Assembly: GCA_003551665.1 (NCBI GenBank)
Contig: PUNE01000146.1
Span: 1 to 64,000, forward strand
From: Halobacteroidaceae bacterium
GTDB taxonomy: Bacteria > Bacillota > Halanaerobiia > B1SED10-174
Length of the DNA stretch: 64,000 nucleotides
Direction of reading: 5' to 3'
In this document: one piece after another, positions 17,912 through 28,200 of the stretch
Layout of the letters: every line of letters starts with the position of its first letter
Position numbering within the stretch: position 1 is the first letter of the stretch
The notes under the pieces: model-generated
Seen by the model: only the letters and a program-made list of their open reading frames with translations
Database searches by the model: none
What the model was told of the DNA's origin: nothing
Position numbers and translations under genes: made by a program

Positions 17912-19720
17912 TTAAAACTCCATTGCTGAAACAAACCTGGCCTGGAACTCTGGTTTGACTGATAACTCTACATAGCGGGTAATTTCCTTGATTTTCCTGG
18001 ACTGTTTCTCCAGATCCTTATTTAATAGGGCCAGTTTTGCTCCAGCACCTGCAGCATTTCCTATCCGTAGAACTTTTTCTTCCAGGACCGGAGGAAGCAT
18101 GTTAATGGCAGCTGCACTGGCAGGGTTGAGATAATTTCCAAAACCACCTGCCAGGAAAACAGTTCCTATTTCTTCGAGTTCGAGACCCACCTCTTCCATC
18201 AAAATGCTGATTCCTGCTGCGATGGCGCCCTTGGCCAGCTGAACTTCCCTGATATCTTTCTGGGCAAGAATTATTTCCCTCCCGCTTTCACTATCTCCAG
18301 GACCAACCACCCGGAAAGCCGGGCTACCATTATACTCGGTCATGAAACTTTGCTTCCAGGAGGTCATTTCCTCAGGGGGATAAAATGCTCCAGTGGGTTT
18401 GATAAACTCCCAACGGCGCAGTTCAGCAACAATATCTAAAAGCCCCGAACCACAGATTCCCCTGGCGGGTTTTCTGTCGATGGTTTTGTAGCTGGCTTCA
18501 TTTCCCTCTTCAAGACTGAACTCAGAAACTGCTCCTGCCGTCCCGGCCATACCACAGGTAATATTGGCACCTTCAAAGGCAGGCCCGGCAGCAGTGGAGC
18601 ACCCAACTATTCCCCTGCGATTTCCCAGCACAATTTCCCCGTTAGTGCCGATATCAATCAGCATGTTGGGAGAACCCTTCAGGGAATGAAAATCAACAGC
18701 AAGCATATCGGCTATCACGTCGGCACCGATATAGCCCGAAATAGAAGGTAAAAGATGAATCTCTCCCCGGGAATTAATCTCCAGGTCCAATTCTCCAGGA
18801 CCAAACTTAACCGGGTCTGCGAAAACCGGAATATAGGGTATTCGAGCAATTGAATCTGCATTGATCCCCGTCAGGGTGTGCAGCATAATTGTATTACCCA
18901 CAATTACCGTTGTTAGAATACTTTCTTTCTGTATTTCATTTCTTTCACATAGCCGGGCTATTCCGCTGTTTATCCCCTCAAGTAAAATTTCCTGGAGTTG
19001 TTGCACGCCATCCTTATTTTGAATACTGTGGTTAACCCGTGAAATTACATCTGCACCAAAACGACGCTGGGGGTTATAAAACGTCTGGACATCAACCTCT
19101 TCCCCTGAATTCAGGTCCAAAAGGTATACAACCACAACTGTTGTTCCTATATCTATGGCCAGGCCAAAAAATTTATCTGTGGTATCCCCGGGTTCAAATC
19201 CCACGATCTCCCCCGCCCGGGAAAGCACCGTTATGGGTTTCTTTTTATTAACCAGGTCCAGTTCTTTCAGGGCCTGGAGGGTAATGGTTTCTGTTCCCAG
19301 TTCATCATGAACCCTCCGGGCAAAATCCCGAGGGTCTTCAAGAACGGGTTTTTCCAGGTGGATTAAACCCTTTTTATAGGCCGGTTTTATTTCCGTCTCG
19401 GTAACCACTCCAGTAGTCAGCCCTGTTATTTCACCATCTTCATCCAGAACAATTTCGATATCTGAACCAACAGAAAACTGGCAGGAAAGGCGGTGCCCTT
19501 CCTGCAGTTCCTGGGGAGACAGAACTTTTTTATCGGAACGGTTCGGTTCAGGGAGCCCTCCTGTTATTTTCACCTTACATTTCCCGCAAACCCCTCGCCC
19601 GCCGCAGAAGGGATTGATATCAAACCCTTCATCAACCAGCAGTTTCATCAGGTTGCTTTCCTTTTCAACTTTAAATTCTGTTGCTTTTCCTTTGGCGTGA
19701 ACTACTATTTTGCAATCCAG
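17912..19720 (-). CDS. RACo-like reductive activator of corrinoid proteins (2Fe-2S ferredoxin + ASKHA/DUF4445 domain); probable CTG start at 19720
   Basis: ORF track starts at 19648 inside the ferredoxin domain. In-frame upstream codons read LDCKIVVHAKGKATEFKVEKESNL, preceded by SD-like AGGGGGG. CGGRGVCGKCKV 2Fe-2S motif; AIDIGTTVVVVYLLDL, CSTAAGPAFEGANITCGM, GGFGNYLNP. Confidence 0.88.
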   Translation of the reverse strand: MDCKIVVHAKGKATEFKVEKESNLMKLLVDEGFDINPFCGGRGVCGKCKVKITGGLPEPNRSDKKVLSPQELQEGHRLSCQFSVGSDIEIVLDEDGEITGLTTGVVTETEIKPAYKKGLIHLEKPVLEDPRDFARRVHDELGTETITLQALKELDLVNKKKPITVLSRAGEIVGFEPGDTTDKFFGLAIDIGTTVVVVYLLDLNSGEEVDVQTFYNPQRRFGADVISRVNHSIQNKDGVQQLQEILLEGINSGIARLCERNEIQKESILTTVIVGNTIMLHTLTGINADSIARIPYIPVFADPVKFGPGELDLEINSRGEIHLLPSISGYIGADVIADMLAVDFHSLKGSPNMLIDIGTNGEIVLGNRRGIVGCSTAAGPAFEGANITCGMAGTAGAVSEFSLEEGNEASYKTIDRKPARGICGSGLLDIVAELRRWEFIKPTGAFYPPEEMTSWKQSFMTEYNGSPAFRVVGPGDSESGREIILAQKDIREVQLAKGAIAAGISILMEEVGLELEEIGTVFLAGGFGNYLNPASAAAINMLPPVLEEKVLRIGNAAGAGAKLALLNKDLEKQSRKIKEITRYVELSVKPEFQARFVSAMEF

Positions 19721-19745
19721 AGGTGACCCCCCCTAAAAACACATT

Positions 19746-20291
19746 TTAACGACTCCTACCCAGTTCCCCCTCTATGGCCCGAAAAGCCTTGTAATTATAG
19801 AGAACGCGAAGCAGGTAGGCATAGATGGGAACGCTAAAAAGCTGGCTGAAAAAGTTGGGTACCATTGTGGAAACGACCGGGATTCCAAAAAGCATCTCCA
19901 GGAAAACCGGAACCAGAATTACATTGGTAGTAAGCTGCCCCACTCCAATTGCCAGGAGAAAAACCCAGAGCATTTTTTTGCCACCAAAAAGGTGGAAAAC
20001 AATCCAGCCCGGAATTATTCCCGTCAGGGCAGCGGTCAGGGTAAAATGAGGCATATAGGCTCCCTGGGGGTTCATAAAGTAGCCAATAACATCGCCAATA
20101 GCACCTACAGCGCCTCCCGCCAGGGGCCCCATGGTTACACCGGCAATTATTATGGGCAGTCCTCCAAAGCCAATCCGGACTCCTGCTACTCCGGCCATAG
20201 GGATCTGGATACTCAGAAACCTTTGCAGAACAATGGTTAGAGCGATTAAGAAGGCAAGATAAACAAGCTTTCTAGTAGGAAAATCTTTCAT
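19746..20291 (-). CDS. folT: ECF transporter S component, folate family
   Basis: Multi-TM small protein; LVYLAFLIALTIVLQRFLSI, GFGGLPIIIAGVTMGPLAGGAVGAIGDVIGYF; preceded by THF riboswitch-like leader. Confidence 0.88.
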   Translation of the reverse strand: MKDFPTRKLVYLAFLIALTIVLQRFLSIQIPMAGVAGVRIGFGGLPIIIAGVTMGPLAGGAVGAIGDVIGYFMNPQGAYMPHFTLTAALTGIIPGWIVFHLFGGKKMLWVFLLAIGVGQLTTNVILVPVFLEMLFGIPVVSTMVPNFFSQLFSVPIYAYLLRVLYNYKAFRAIEGELGRSR

Positions 20292-20350
20292 TTTTTAAAT
20301 CCCCTCTCTTTGGCCAAGCAGATTTAACCACCAAAGAGAAGGCCTCTTTG

Positions 20351-20452
20351 GCTAGCGGACGCGGTGACCATACCGCAGCTATCCTCGGACAGCATTTCGT
20401 CCTGGGGCAACGTCCCATCCCCAGGCACTATTACGCATGGCACCTACTCTGC
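20351..20452 (-). promoter_or_regulatory. tetrahydrofolate (THF) riboswitch
   Basis: Minus strand AGAGTAGGTGCCATGCGTAATAGTGCCTGGGGATGGGACGTTGCCCCAGGACGAAATGCTGTCCGAGGATAGCTGCGGTATGGTCACCGCGTCCGCT matches the THF riboswitch pattern (GAGUAGgugnnnnGCGUnAAGUGccnGGGAUGGGACGUUGcc..GGACGAAA...GCGGnnnnnCACCGCnUCCGCU) as I recall it. Confidence 0.9.
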
Positions 20453-20542
20453 CTGGTAATTTATTTTTGTTGCAGGTTCTTGATTATCAGTTTACAACAA
20501 AACTGCTCCAAATGCAAAAATTAATAATCATTCCCTTTAAGC

Positions 20543-21964
20543 TCAAACAATCCCATCTAAAAAGGCTAATAGTTGCTTATCAACATCTCTGTCCAGTTCA
20601 GGAGCCTGGTATTCTTCAATAATTTTCTTGTACCGTTTCGCTGCTCTGCCCACAATATCGGGAAGAGGCCGGTCGCTCATGTAGCGGGCTCTTAAGCCAA
20701 TATCCGGCTGGCGGAGTTCTTTCATATGGCGATAGGTATGATCAGTGGACAGGTAATGCCCACCGCTGCCCACATCTAAAATGGTTGTTTTCCCAAGGTA
20801 TTCCTCGTCCACCTTTATTCCCCCGGCATATTCTCTGGCCATACCACAGATTTCATCATCAATGATAAATTTTTCAAAGCACATTGTCATGTAATTTTCC
20901 AGAAGCCCCGCAGAGTGAAGTACAAAATTAAATCCACTGCATACCGTGGTCAAAAAAACCATCATCGATTCGTAACCGCTCTGGGCATCGGGAATAATTG
21001 AATCGGTAAGACAACCTCCACCCCTCGAGGGGATATTATAAAAACGGGCCAGCTGGGCTGTTCCGCCAAACATCTTTGCAGTTTCCGGACTGCCAATTGC
21101 CAGGTTCCCGGTTTTCAGATCAACCATGCTGGAGGCCGAGCCATAAATTACAGGGGCCCCTGGGTTTACAAGCTGGGCCAGGGCAATGCCGGCAATAATT
21201 TCTGTATTTTGCTGGACCAGGGCCGCCGCTATTGTGGAGGGAGCTGTGGTTCCTGTCATACTTAAAGAAGAAATAATTGTGGGCTGGTTGTAACGAGCAT
21301 AAACCATAAGAGCCTCGGTCATCCTGTTATCAAATTGCAGGGGGCTATTGGTATTAATAAGGGAAACCAGTACAGGGTGGGATTTAACATAATCCTCTCC
21401 CCCGTAAATAATAGAGGCCATTTCCACACTATCCCTTGCTTTTTTGGTTCCCATTGCGCTCCCCATCAGTACTTTGTCGGTATACTTAACCCCGGTATAG
21501 ATCATCCTGGCGTGCCTGATCTTATCGGGGATATCCGCTGGTTCAACCAGAACGCCACCAACAACATCTATGTTCTCACTGGCTCCAGCCAGTTTGGTAA
21601 AATCAATATAATCCTGGAAGGTTGACCCTCGCCTTTTTCCAGTCTCCATGTCCATGACAAAAGGCGACCCATATCCCGGAGCAAGAACCGTATTATTATT
21701 TCCAATGGTTACCTTCCTGTCTGGATTACGGGAGTGCATATCGAAACTGGAAGGGGCAATCCTCAGCTGTTCTTCCACCAGCTTCCTGGGAATATAAACG
21801 TTTTTACCTTCAACCCGGGCGCCATTATTTTTGAATATTTCCCGGGCTTCTTCGTTATGAAACTCGATTCCCTCCTTTTGCAAAACCTCGAGAGAAATTT
21901 CATGGATCCTTTCTATATCCTCCTTGCTCATCACATCCACCGGACCCAGATTACGGACTATCAT
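20543..21964 (-). CDS. MttB superfamily corrinoid methyltransferase (no in-frame UAG)
   Basis: LEVLQKEGIEFHNEEAREIFKNNGARVEGKNVYIP, NTNSPLQFDNRMTEALM, GGGCLTDSIIPDAQSGYESMM, YLSTDHTYRHM; open reading frame uninterrupted. Confidence 0.9.
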   Translation of the reverse strand: MIVRNLGPVDVMSKEDIERIHEISLEVLQKEGIEFHNEEAREIFKNNGARVEGKNVYIPRKLVEEQLRIAPSSFDMHSRNPDRKVTIGNNNTVLAPGYGSPFVMDMETGKRRGSTFQDYIDFTKLAGASENIDVVGGVLVEPADIPDKIRHARMIYTGVKYTDKVLMGSAMGTKKARDSVEMASIIYGGEDYVKSHPVLVSLINTNSPLQFDNRMTEALMVYARYNQPTIISSLSMTGTTAPSTIAAALVQQNTEIIAGIALAQLVNPGAPVIYGSASSMVDLKTGNLAIGSPETAKMFGGTAQLARFYNIPSRGGGCLTDSIIPDAQSGYESMMVFLTTVCSGFNFVLHSAGLLENYMTMCFEKFIIDDEICGMAREYAGGIKVDEEYLGKTTILDVGSGGHYLSTDHTYRHMKELRQPDIGLRARYMSDRPLPDIVGRAAKRYKKIIEEYQAPELDRDVDKQLLAFLDGIV

Positions 21965-22044
21965 GGGCTAAACCCCCTTGCGGTTTTTTTGCTCTTTGAG
22001 TTGAGGGGCCCCGGGAAGGAGCCCCTTTTTTTTATGGCAGCAAA

Positions 22045-22893
22045 CTAAAATTCAGCAGGCATCTGTTCTAATTGCTTAAGGTCGAAAACCGGCCCATCTT
22101 TACACACGTAATAACGCCCTATATTACACCGCCCACACTTTCCCAGTCCGCAGGACATCTTCATCTCCAGGGTGGTAATGATATCCGCTGGATGGATGCC
22201 CGAATTTTTCAGTTCTTCGGTAATAAACCTGATCATAATCGGTGGACCGCAGGTGAAATAAACTGTATCAGGTTGGTTCAGGTCCAGTTCTTCGTTTAAT
22301 AATTCGTGGGGATAGCCCACACAATGCACCCAGCCCTCACACTCCTCGTCAATTGTATACTTGACCATTGTATTGGGAGAATTTTCCCAGGAGGAAAAAT
22401 CGTACTTGTACAGCATATCCTCGGGGGATCGGAAGGCAAGGAGCATTTGAACACGCCCGTATTGATCCCTGTTCTTATCGTCCAGGACATAATTTATGAG
22501 GGACCTCAGCGGAGCAAGACCGATACCTCCTGCAAGAAAAACCAGGTTTTTGCCCTTGACCTCTTCAAAGGGGAAATTGTTTCCATAAGGTCCCCGAACA
22601 CCAATCTGGTCCCCTTCCCGCATATTGTGAATAGCTTCGGTTACAAGACCGGTTTCCTTAATGGAAATATCGAAGTAATCTTCTTCCGTAGGGGACGATG
22701 CAAACCCAAAGGGGGCTTCTCCAAGTCCGAAAACTGTCAGCTCAACAAACTGCCCGGGGAGAAACTTAAACTTTTTCCTGACTTCTTCATCCAGGAGTCT
22801 GATCCGGAATGTTTTAATATTCAGGTTTGACCCTGTTTCCTGGGTTACCTTTATTATCTCTCCCCTGTGGGGCAAAAGATATTTATCCACCAC
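22045..22893 (-). CDS. flxA: FAD/NAD(P)-binding oxidoreductase subunit (FlxA / AsrB / hydrogenase gamma-like)
   Basis: FKFLPGQFVELTVFGLGEAPF, GGIGLAPLRSLI, CGPPIMIRF, C-terminal MSCGLGKCGRCNIG 2Fe-2S site. Confidence 0.82.
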   Translation of the reverse strand: MVDKYLLPHRGEIIKVTQETGSNLNIKTFRIRLLDEEVRKKFKFLPGQFVELTVFGLGEAPFGFASSPTEEDYFDISIKETGLVTEAIHNMREGDQIGVRGPYGNNFPFEEVKGKNLVFLAGGIGLAPLRSLINYVLDDKNRDQYGRVQMLLAFRSPEDMLYKYDFSSWENSPNTMVKYTIDEECEGWVHCVGYPHELLNEELDLNQPDTVYFTCGPPIMIRFITEELKNSGIHPADIITTLEMKMSCGLGKCGRCNIGRYYVCKDGPVFDLKQLEQMPAEF

Positions 22894-23920
22894 TCTTCAC
22901 CCCCTCTTCATCTTTGAGGTGTTTTTCTGCGGTTTTAAGAATAACCCGCAAATCAATATTAACCGGGCACTGGCTTATACACCGCCCACAGGCCGAACAG
23001 GCTGGAACGCCCTCAAAGTTATGGGGGTGATAGGAGAATTTGTGCATTATTCTCTGCCGGGTTCGCTGGTCCTGGGTTTCCCGGGGATTATGCCCCGATC
23101 CGTGCTTGGTAAATAACGGGAACATGCAGGAATCCCAGGTTCTCCACTTGTCTATCTCTTCCTCTCTCTTTTCCCAGAAAAACCCGAAACAGAAACAAGT
23201 GGGACAATAATAGGTGCAGACACCGCAGCCCAGACAATTAGCAGCAACTTCCTTCCAAAAAGGAGCATTGAAAGCCACGAGTTCTGGAAAGGGAATGGGC
23301 ACTTCAATTCCAATTTTGGTATCCTCAAATCCTGACTGCCAGTCCTTTTTCAATCTTTCCAGTTCCTCTGAGTTACCGTCGGGCAGGTCAGCAAAAAACT
23401 CTTCCAGCTCTCCTGCACGGACATCAAACCAGAGCCGTTCTCCATCGTCGTACATATAAACCGGAATATTTTCCGCATCCAGAGGATCTATGCCCAGGGA
23501 ATCGCAGAAACAGTTCTCCTGTCTTTTGCTGCACCCCAGCCCAAACATCACGGTATTTTCCAGCCTTTTTTCAAAGTAAGTGTCCGTGAAGTCATTATCC
23601 AGGAAAACTGGTTTAAGGATGTCAATGGCCTTCAGATCGCAAGAACGAACCCCGAATATTAGTGTTTTTCGATCTCCGGTTTCAAATACTTGTTCGCCGC
23701 TTTTTTCTTCCCCCAGTCTTTCATTCTGGGGAAGAAAGAACTTCTTCGGGGGGGTATCGGGCTGTCGGTCAAGGAAGATCTCATCAAAATCCTCAACCTG
23801 GTGATATTCCACACGCTCCTTTTTGCCATATTGGCGAATTACCGGCGCAATAATTCGAAACTTGTCGTTCAGTTTTTCCAGCAATTTCCCCAGTTCATTT
23901 TTCCCAATTACTTTTAACAC
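22883..23920 (-). CDS. flxB: 4Fe-4S protein (FlxB / AsrA-like)
   Basis: FGVRSCDLKAIDI, CLGCGVCTYYCPTCFCF, CSACGRCISQCPVNIDLR. Confidence 0.78.
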   Translation of the reverse strand: MLKVIGKNELGKLLEKLNDKFRIIAPVIRQYGKKERVEYHQVEDFDEIFLDRQPDTPPKKFFLPQNERLGEEKSGEQVFETGDRKTLIFGVRSCDLKAIDILKPVFLDNDFTDTYFEKRLENTVMFGLGCSKRQENCFCDSLGIDPLDAENIPVYMYDDGERLWFDVRAGELEEFFADLPDGNSEELERLKKDWQSGFEDTKIGIEVPIPFPELVAFNAPFWKEVAANCLGCGVCTYYCPTCFCFGFFWEKREEEIDKWRTWDSCMFPLFTKHGSGHNPRETQDQRTRQRIMHKFSYHPHNFEGVPACSACGRCISQCPVNIDLRVILKTAEKHLKDEEGVKSGG

Positions 23921-23936
23921 TGCCGCTCACCCCCTC

Positions 23937-24779
23937 CTAATCCAGAAATCCCTGTTCGCTATCATCAAGCCTGTAAGTAGCGAACAAAGTTTTTTCTTCA
24001 GGATTCAGACCTGGTTCAAACTGGAAAACATCCCTGGCTGCCCTGTAAAGGTGCTTGGTGAGGGCTCGCATATTGATGCCCTCCGGGCAGGCTATTTCAC
24101 AGGCTCCACAGTTGATACACCTTCCTGCCATATGCATCGCCCGCATCAGGTGAAAGGTAAAGTTGTCCCGTTTGCCAATGCTGCTACCAACCCACTGAGG
24201 CTGGTTGCTGTCAACAAAACATTCATCACAGGCGCAGACAAAACATGCTTCCCGGCAGGCATAACAGCGTATGCAGCGGGAAAATTCTTTCTGGAAATAC
24301 TCAAACCTTTCCTCAGGGCTCATGTCTTCCAGTTCGTCCGCAATTTCCACTTCAATTTCTTCCTCCCTTGGTTGTCCAATTTCCAGGTCAACCACAACGG
24401 GATTGCGGACACCACACTCTTCGCAGGCATCATTTTCCTCCAGGCCCTCACAATCATTGATGCCGATGATAAAGATATCTTCTCGCTTAATCAGTTCCTC
24501 GGCAAGGTAGACCGTTATTGCCCTTGTATCACACGGTTTGGCCACAATCCCTGTCTTACTGCCCTTGTAATCCAGAAGGTACTTGGCCAGCATCATATCG
24601 CATTCTGGAGTAAACAGCAATTCTTCGGCCCTTTCGGGCTCGGTAACAAATATCGGTGTTATTTCGCCGGTAAATACTCCGCGCCCAAAACCGATAATTC
24701 TTTCCACTTTTCCCTGGGAGAGGAGTTTTTTGGCTTCTTCCTGGATATTTTTGCTGATTTCAGAGTATTTACTCTCCAC
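23937..24779 (-). CDS. flxC: 4Fe-4S ferredoxin-domain protein (FlxC-like); likely GTG start at 24779 rather than ORF-track start 24881
   Basis: GVFTGEITPIFV, GIVAKPCDTRAITVYLAEELIKRED, CIRCYACREACFVCACDECF, CINCGACEIACPEGINMRAL; GTG overlaps the end of the upstream mvhD-like gene. Confidence 0.75.
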   Translation of the reverse strand: MESKYSEISKNIQEEAKKLLSQGKVERIIGFGRGVFTGEITPIFVTEPERAEELLFTPECDMMLAKYLLDYKGSKTGIVAKPCDTRAITVYLAEELIKREDIFIIGINDCEGLEENDACEECGVRNPVVVDLEIGQPREEEIEVEIADELEDMSPEERFEYFQKEFSRCIRCYACREACFVCACDECFVDSNQPQWVGSSIGKRDNFTFHLMRAMHMAGRCINCGACEIACPEGINMRALTKHLYRAARDVFQFEPGLNPEEKTLFATYRLDDSEQGFLD

Positions 24780-25233
24780 TGGCCATCTCCTCCTCTCTGC
24801 GGGCAAAACCCCTGCCATCAAAACCTTCCCAGGGGCCAACCTCTTTGATCCGGTTAACCACCCGCTCAACAATGGCAGCAAACCTCTTTCCTTCTGAAGC
24901 AGAACACCAGGTAAAATTAACTCTTTCCTCGGCTATTCCGGCGTACTGCATTAATTCTTTTAACATCAAAAACCTTCGGCGGGCATAATAGTTCCCGTCC
25001 AGGTAATGACAGTCTCCAGGGTGGCACCCGGAAACCAGGATCCCATCAGCTCCTGAGTTAAAGGCCCTGATCAAAAGGAAGGGATCAATCCGGCCCGAAC
25101 AGGGAACCCTGATCACCCTGATTTGCGGTGGATACTGCATTCTGCTGCTTCCTGCAAGATCTGCTGCAGCATAACTGCACCAGTTGCATAAAAAGGCCAG
25201 AATTTTAGGTTCAAAGTCTTCCTTCGCAGTCAT
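24769..25233 (-). CDS. flxD: MvhD/FlxD-like iron-sulfur protein
   Basis: FLCNWCSYAAADLAGSSRMQYPPQIRVIRVPCSGRID, GCHPGDCHYLDGNYYARRR. Confidence 0.9.
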   Translation of the reverse strand: MTAKEDFEPKILAFLCNWCSYAAADLAGSSRMQYPPQIRVIRVPCSGRIDPFLLIRAFNSGADGILVSGCHPGDCHYLDGNYYARRRFLMLKELMQYAGIAEERVNFTWCSASEGKRFAAIVERVVNRIKEVGPWEGFDGRGFARREEEMASGE

Positions 25234-28200
25234 TTACAATCCCTCCCCTTTTAGCGGAGCGGGTTCGCGGTCCGCAAAAATCGCTTCCATTTCTTCCACG
25301 ATTTCCTGGTTGCTGAAACCATGCAGGTCTGCTGCATGAGGCCTGCACACGGAAGCACAGCTTCCGCAACCCTTGCAGAGGATCTTATTTACCTCGGCCT
25401 TACCCGTCCACTCGCTGATATCAATTGCCTGGTAAGGACAGACCTCAATGCAGTTCCTGCAGCTCATGCACAGGTCCGGGTCAATTTCCGCCACCATGGC
25501 TTCAGTAAGAAGGTATTCCCTGACCAGGACTACCGCCGCTCTGCCTGCTGCTGCCCGGGCCTGGGAAATAGATTCACTGAGGTTTTTGGGCCCGTGGGCC
25601 AGGCCACAGAGGTAAACCCCGTCGGTAGCAAAGTCAACGGGCATAAGTTTTACGTGCGCTTCCAGGAAAAAACCATCCTCATTGAGGGGTACCTTTAACT
25701 GTTTGCTCAGCACGTCACTGTTCTCCCGGGCAACAATTGCCTTAGAAAGAACGAGGAGGTCAGCCTCTTCTTCTTTTTCCACTCCAACAACCGGGTCCCG
25801 GTAGGAAATTTTTATTTTTCCGTTTTTATCTTCTACCACCGGTTTTTCTTCGAGGTCAAACCGTACGAACTTAACTCCCAACTGCCGGGCCTTACGGTAA
25901 TTATCCTCGTAATAACCGTAGGTTCTGATATCCCTGTAGAGGATGGTAATATCCATTTCCGGATATCTTTCCTTCAGGTATATGGCATTACTCACTGCCT
26001 GGTTGCAACAGATCCGACTGCAATATTCCCTGGGTTCCTCCCTGGAACCAACACACTGGATCATGAATACCCTGTTCAGGTCTTCGGGAATACTCTTTTC
26101 CCTGATTTTTTCTTCAAGTTGCAGTTGAGAAAGGACCTTTTCGTGCTGCCCGCCGAGGTACTCTTCAGTTTCCAGTTCTGCTGCACCCGTGGCTACTACA
26201 ACAACACCACCTTCAATCTCTTTTTGAGATCCCTCTTTTCCCTTTTCGGGGTCCAGGGTTAGCTTGAAGTTTCCGACATAGCCATCGACCTTGCTGACAC
26301 TGTAACCGGTAAAGGTTTCAATGAAATCATTGGCCAAAACCTTTTCCCGGAGTTCCTCAACAATCCGGCTGGCCGGACGCCCTTCAGGGGTAAACAGGAG
26401 TTTATTGGCATTGCCCCCGAGCTCATTTTCTTTCTCCACAAGAACCACAGGAAAGCCAATATCAGCAAGCTGCAGGGCGGCGGTCATTCCAGAAACTCCT
26501 CCGCCAATAACAAACCCTTTATTGAGTTTATCCACCCGACTTCGCTCAAGAGCCCGGGTTTTTTTGGCCTTGGCCACTGCACCTTTTATCAGGTCCAGGG
26601 CCTTTCGGGTTGCTTTTTCTTTTTCTTCCCTGTGGACCCAGGAATTCTGATCCCGGATATTGGTCATAACCAAAAGGTATGGATTCAAACCACCCCAGGC
26701 AACTGCCTGGCGGAAAAGGGTTTCATGAGTCCGGGGGGTACAGGAAGCCACAACTACCCGGTTCAGGTTTTTCTCCTTGATCCTATCACCGATCATTTCC
26801 AGATTATCAGGGGAGCAGAGGTACTTAATTTCTTCAGAATGCTCCACAAAAGGAAGGTGTTCTGATTGTTCCGTTACACGGGGAACATCCACAACCCCGC
26901 CAATATTATTCCCGCAGTGACAGACAAAAACCCCAATTCGAACGGGTTCATTATCCACAAAGCGGTAACTGATCTCCTTTTTTTCCTTTTCTTTTTCTTT
27001 AGGGGATTCCCCATCCCGTCTGGCGATTATGGCTGCCTGGGCAGCTGCCCCGCTGGCCTCAATTACTGATTCCGGTATATCCTTGGGCCCCGCAGCCACT
27101 CCACAGGTAAAAATCCCTTTGCAACTTGTTGCCAGGGGGTCCAGTTCATCCGTGGCCGCAAATCCGTACTTGTTAACCCGGATTTTCAATCTCTTCATCA
27201 TTTCGGTAACCTGGGAATTTGGTTTCAAACCTACCCCCAGCACGACCAGGTCATACTTTTCTTCAGAAAAACGACCTTCTTCGTCGAGTCCCTTTACTAT
27301 TATCTGTCGGGTATCCGAATCTTCTTCCACCCGGGCAACCCTGCTGCGCCGGAAATTAACACCCTTTGTGGCTTCGGCCGTGTTGTAATAACGCTCAAAA
27401 CCCTTTCCATAAGCCCGGACATCCATATAGTAAAGATCAATGGCTTCTATTGCCTCGGAATGCTCCCTGGTTACCAGGGCCTGCTTTATCGAATACATAC
27501 AACACACTGCAGAGCAGTAGTTGCAGTCAGTGCGAACATCACGGGAACCAGCGCAGTGGATAAAGGCAATTTTTTTGGCCTCTTCCCCATCGGTAATCCT
27601 TTGAATGTGGCCTTCTGTCGGTCCTGAAGCACTGAGGTAACGTTCATATTCCAGGCTGGTAATTACATTGGGGTGGCGAAGATAGCCATATTCACCTACC
27701 ATTTCTCCCTGGAAAGCATCGTACCCAGCAGCATAGATTACAGCCGCCACAGAAAGCTCAGTTTCTTCAGGTTTTTGTTTGTAATCAATGGCCTTTTTGT
27801 CGCAGATCTTTTCACAGATACCACACCGGTCTTTATTCAGTTTCAGGCAGTGTTCAGGATCAATTGTTACTACATTGGGCACTCCCTGGTCGTAGTATTT
27901 GTATATTCCCTTGCGTTTGACGAGCCCCTCATTGTATTCATCCAGAACCTTTACGGGGCACTTTTCAATACATTCTCCACAACCGGTACAGGCATCCTCA
28001 ATTACATAGCGGGGATTTTTTCGAACCCTGACCTTGAAATCCCCCTCTTTGCCCTGGATATCAAGCACATCAGTATAGGTGTATGTGGTGACCATCTCGT
28101 GGTTATAACAGTCGCTTATTTTCGGCGCAAGAATACAGGTCGAACAGTCATTTGTGGGAAAGGTTTTATCCAGTTGGGCCATCCGCCCCCCTAGGCTGGG

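Noticed and set aside
20543-21964. Pyrrolysine-containing MttB
   Set aside because: All three MttB ORFs are open without in-frame UAG and no pyl genes were seen in the window
21995-22035. GGGGCC...GGAGCCCC hairpin as a terminator for the FlxA-like gene
   Set aside because: The T-run lies on the plus-strand side, not 3' on the transcribed minus strand, and only a short stem is supported
23823-24848. 341-aa plus-strand ORF
   Set aside because: Antisense shadow of the flxB/flxC-like genes, whose ferredoxin motifs are clear; no recognisable domain on the plus strand
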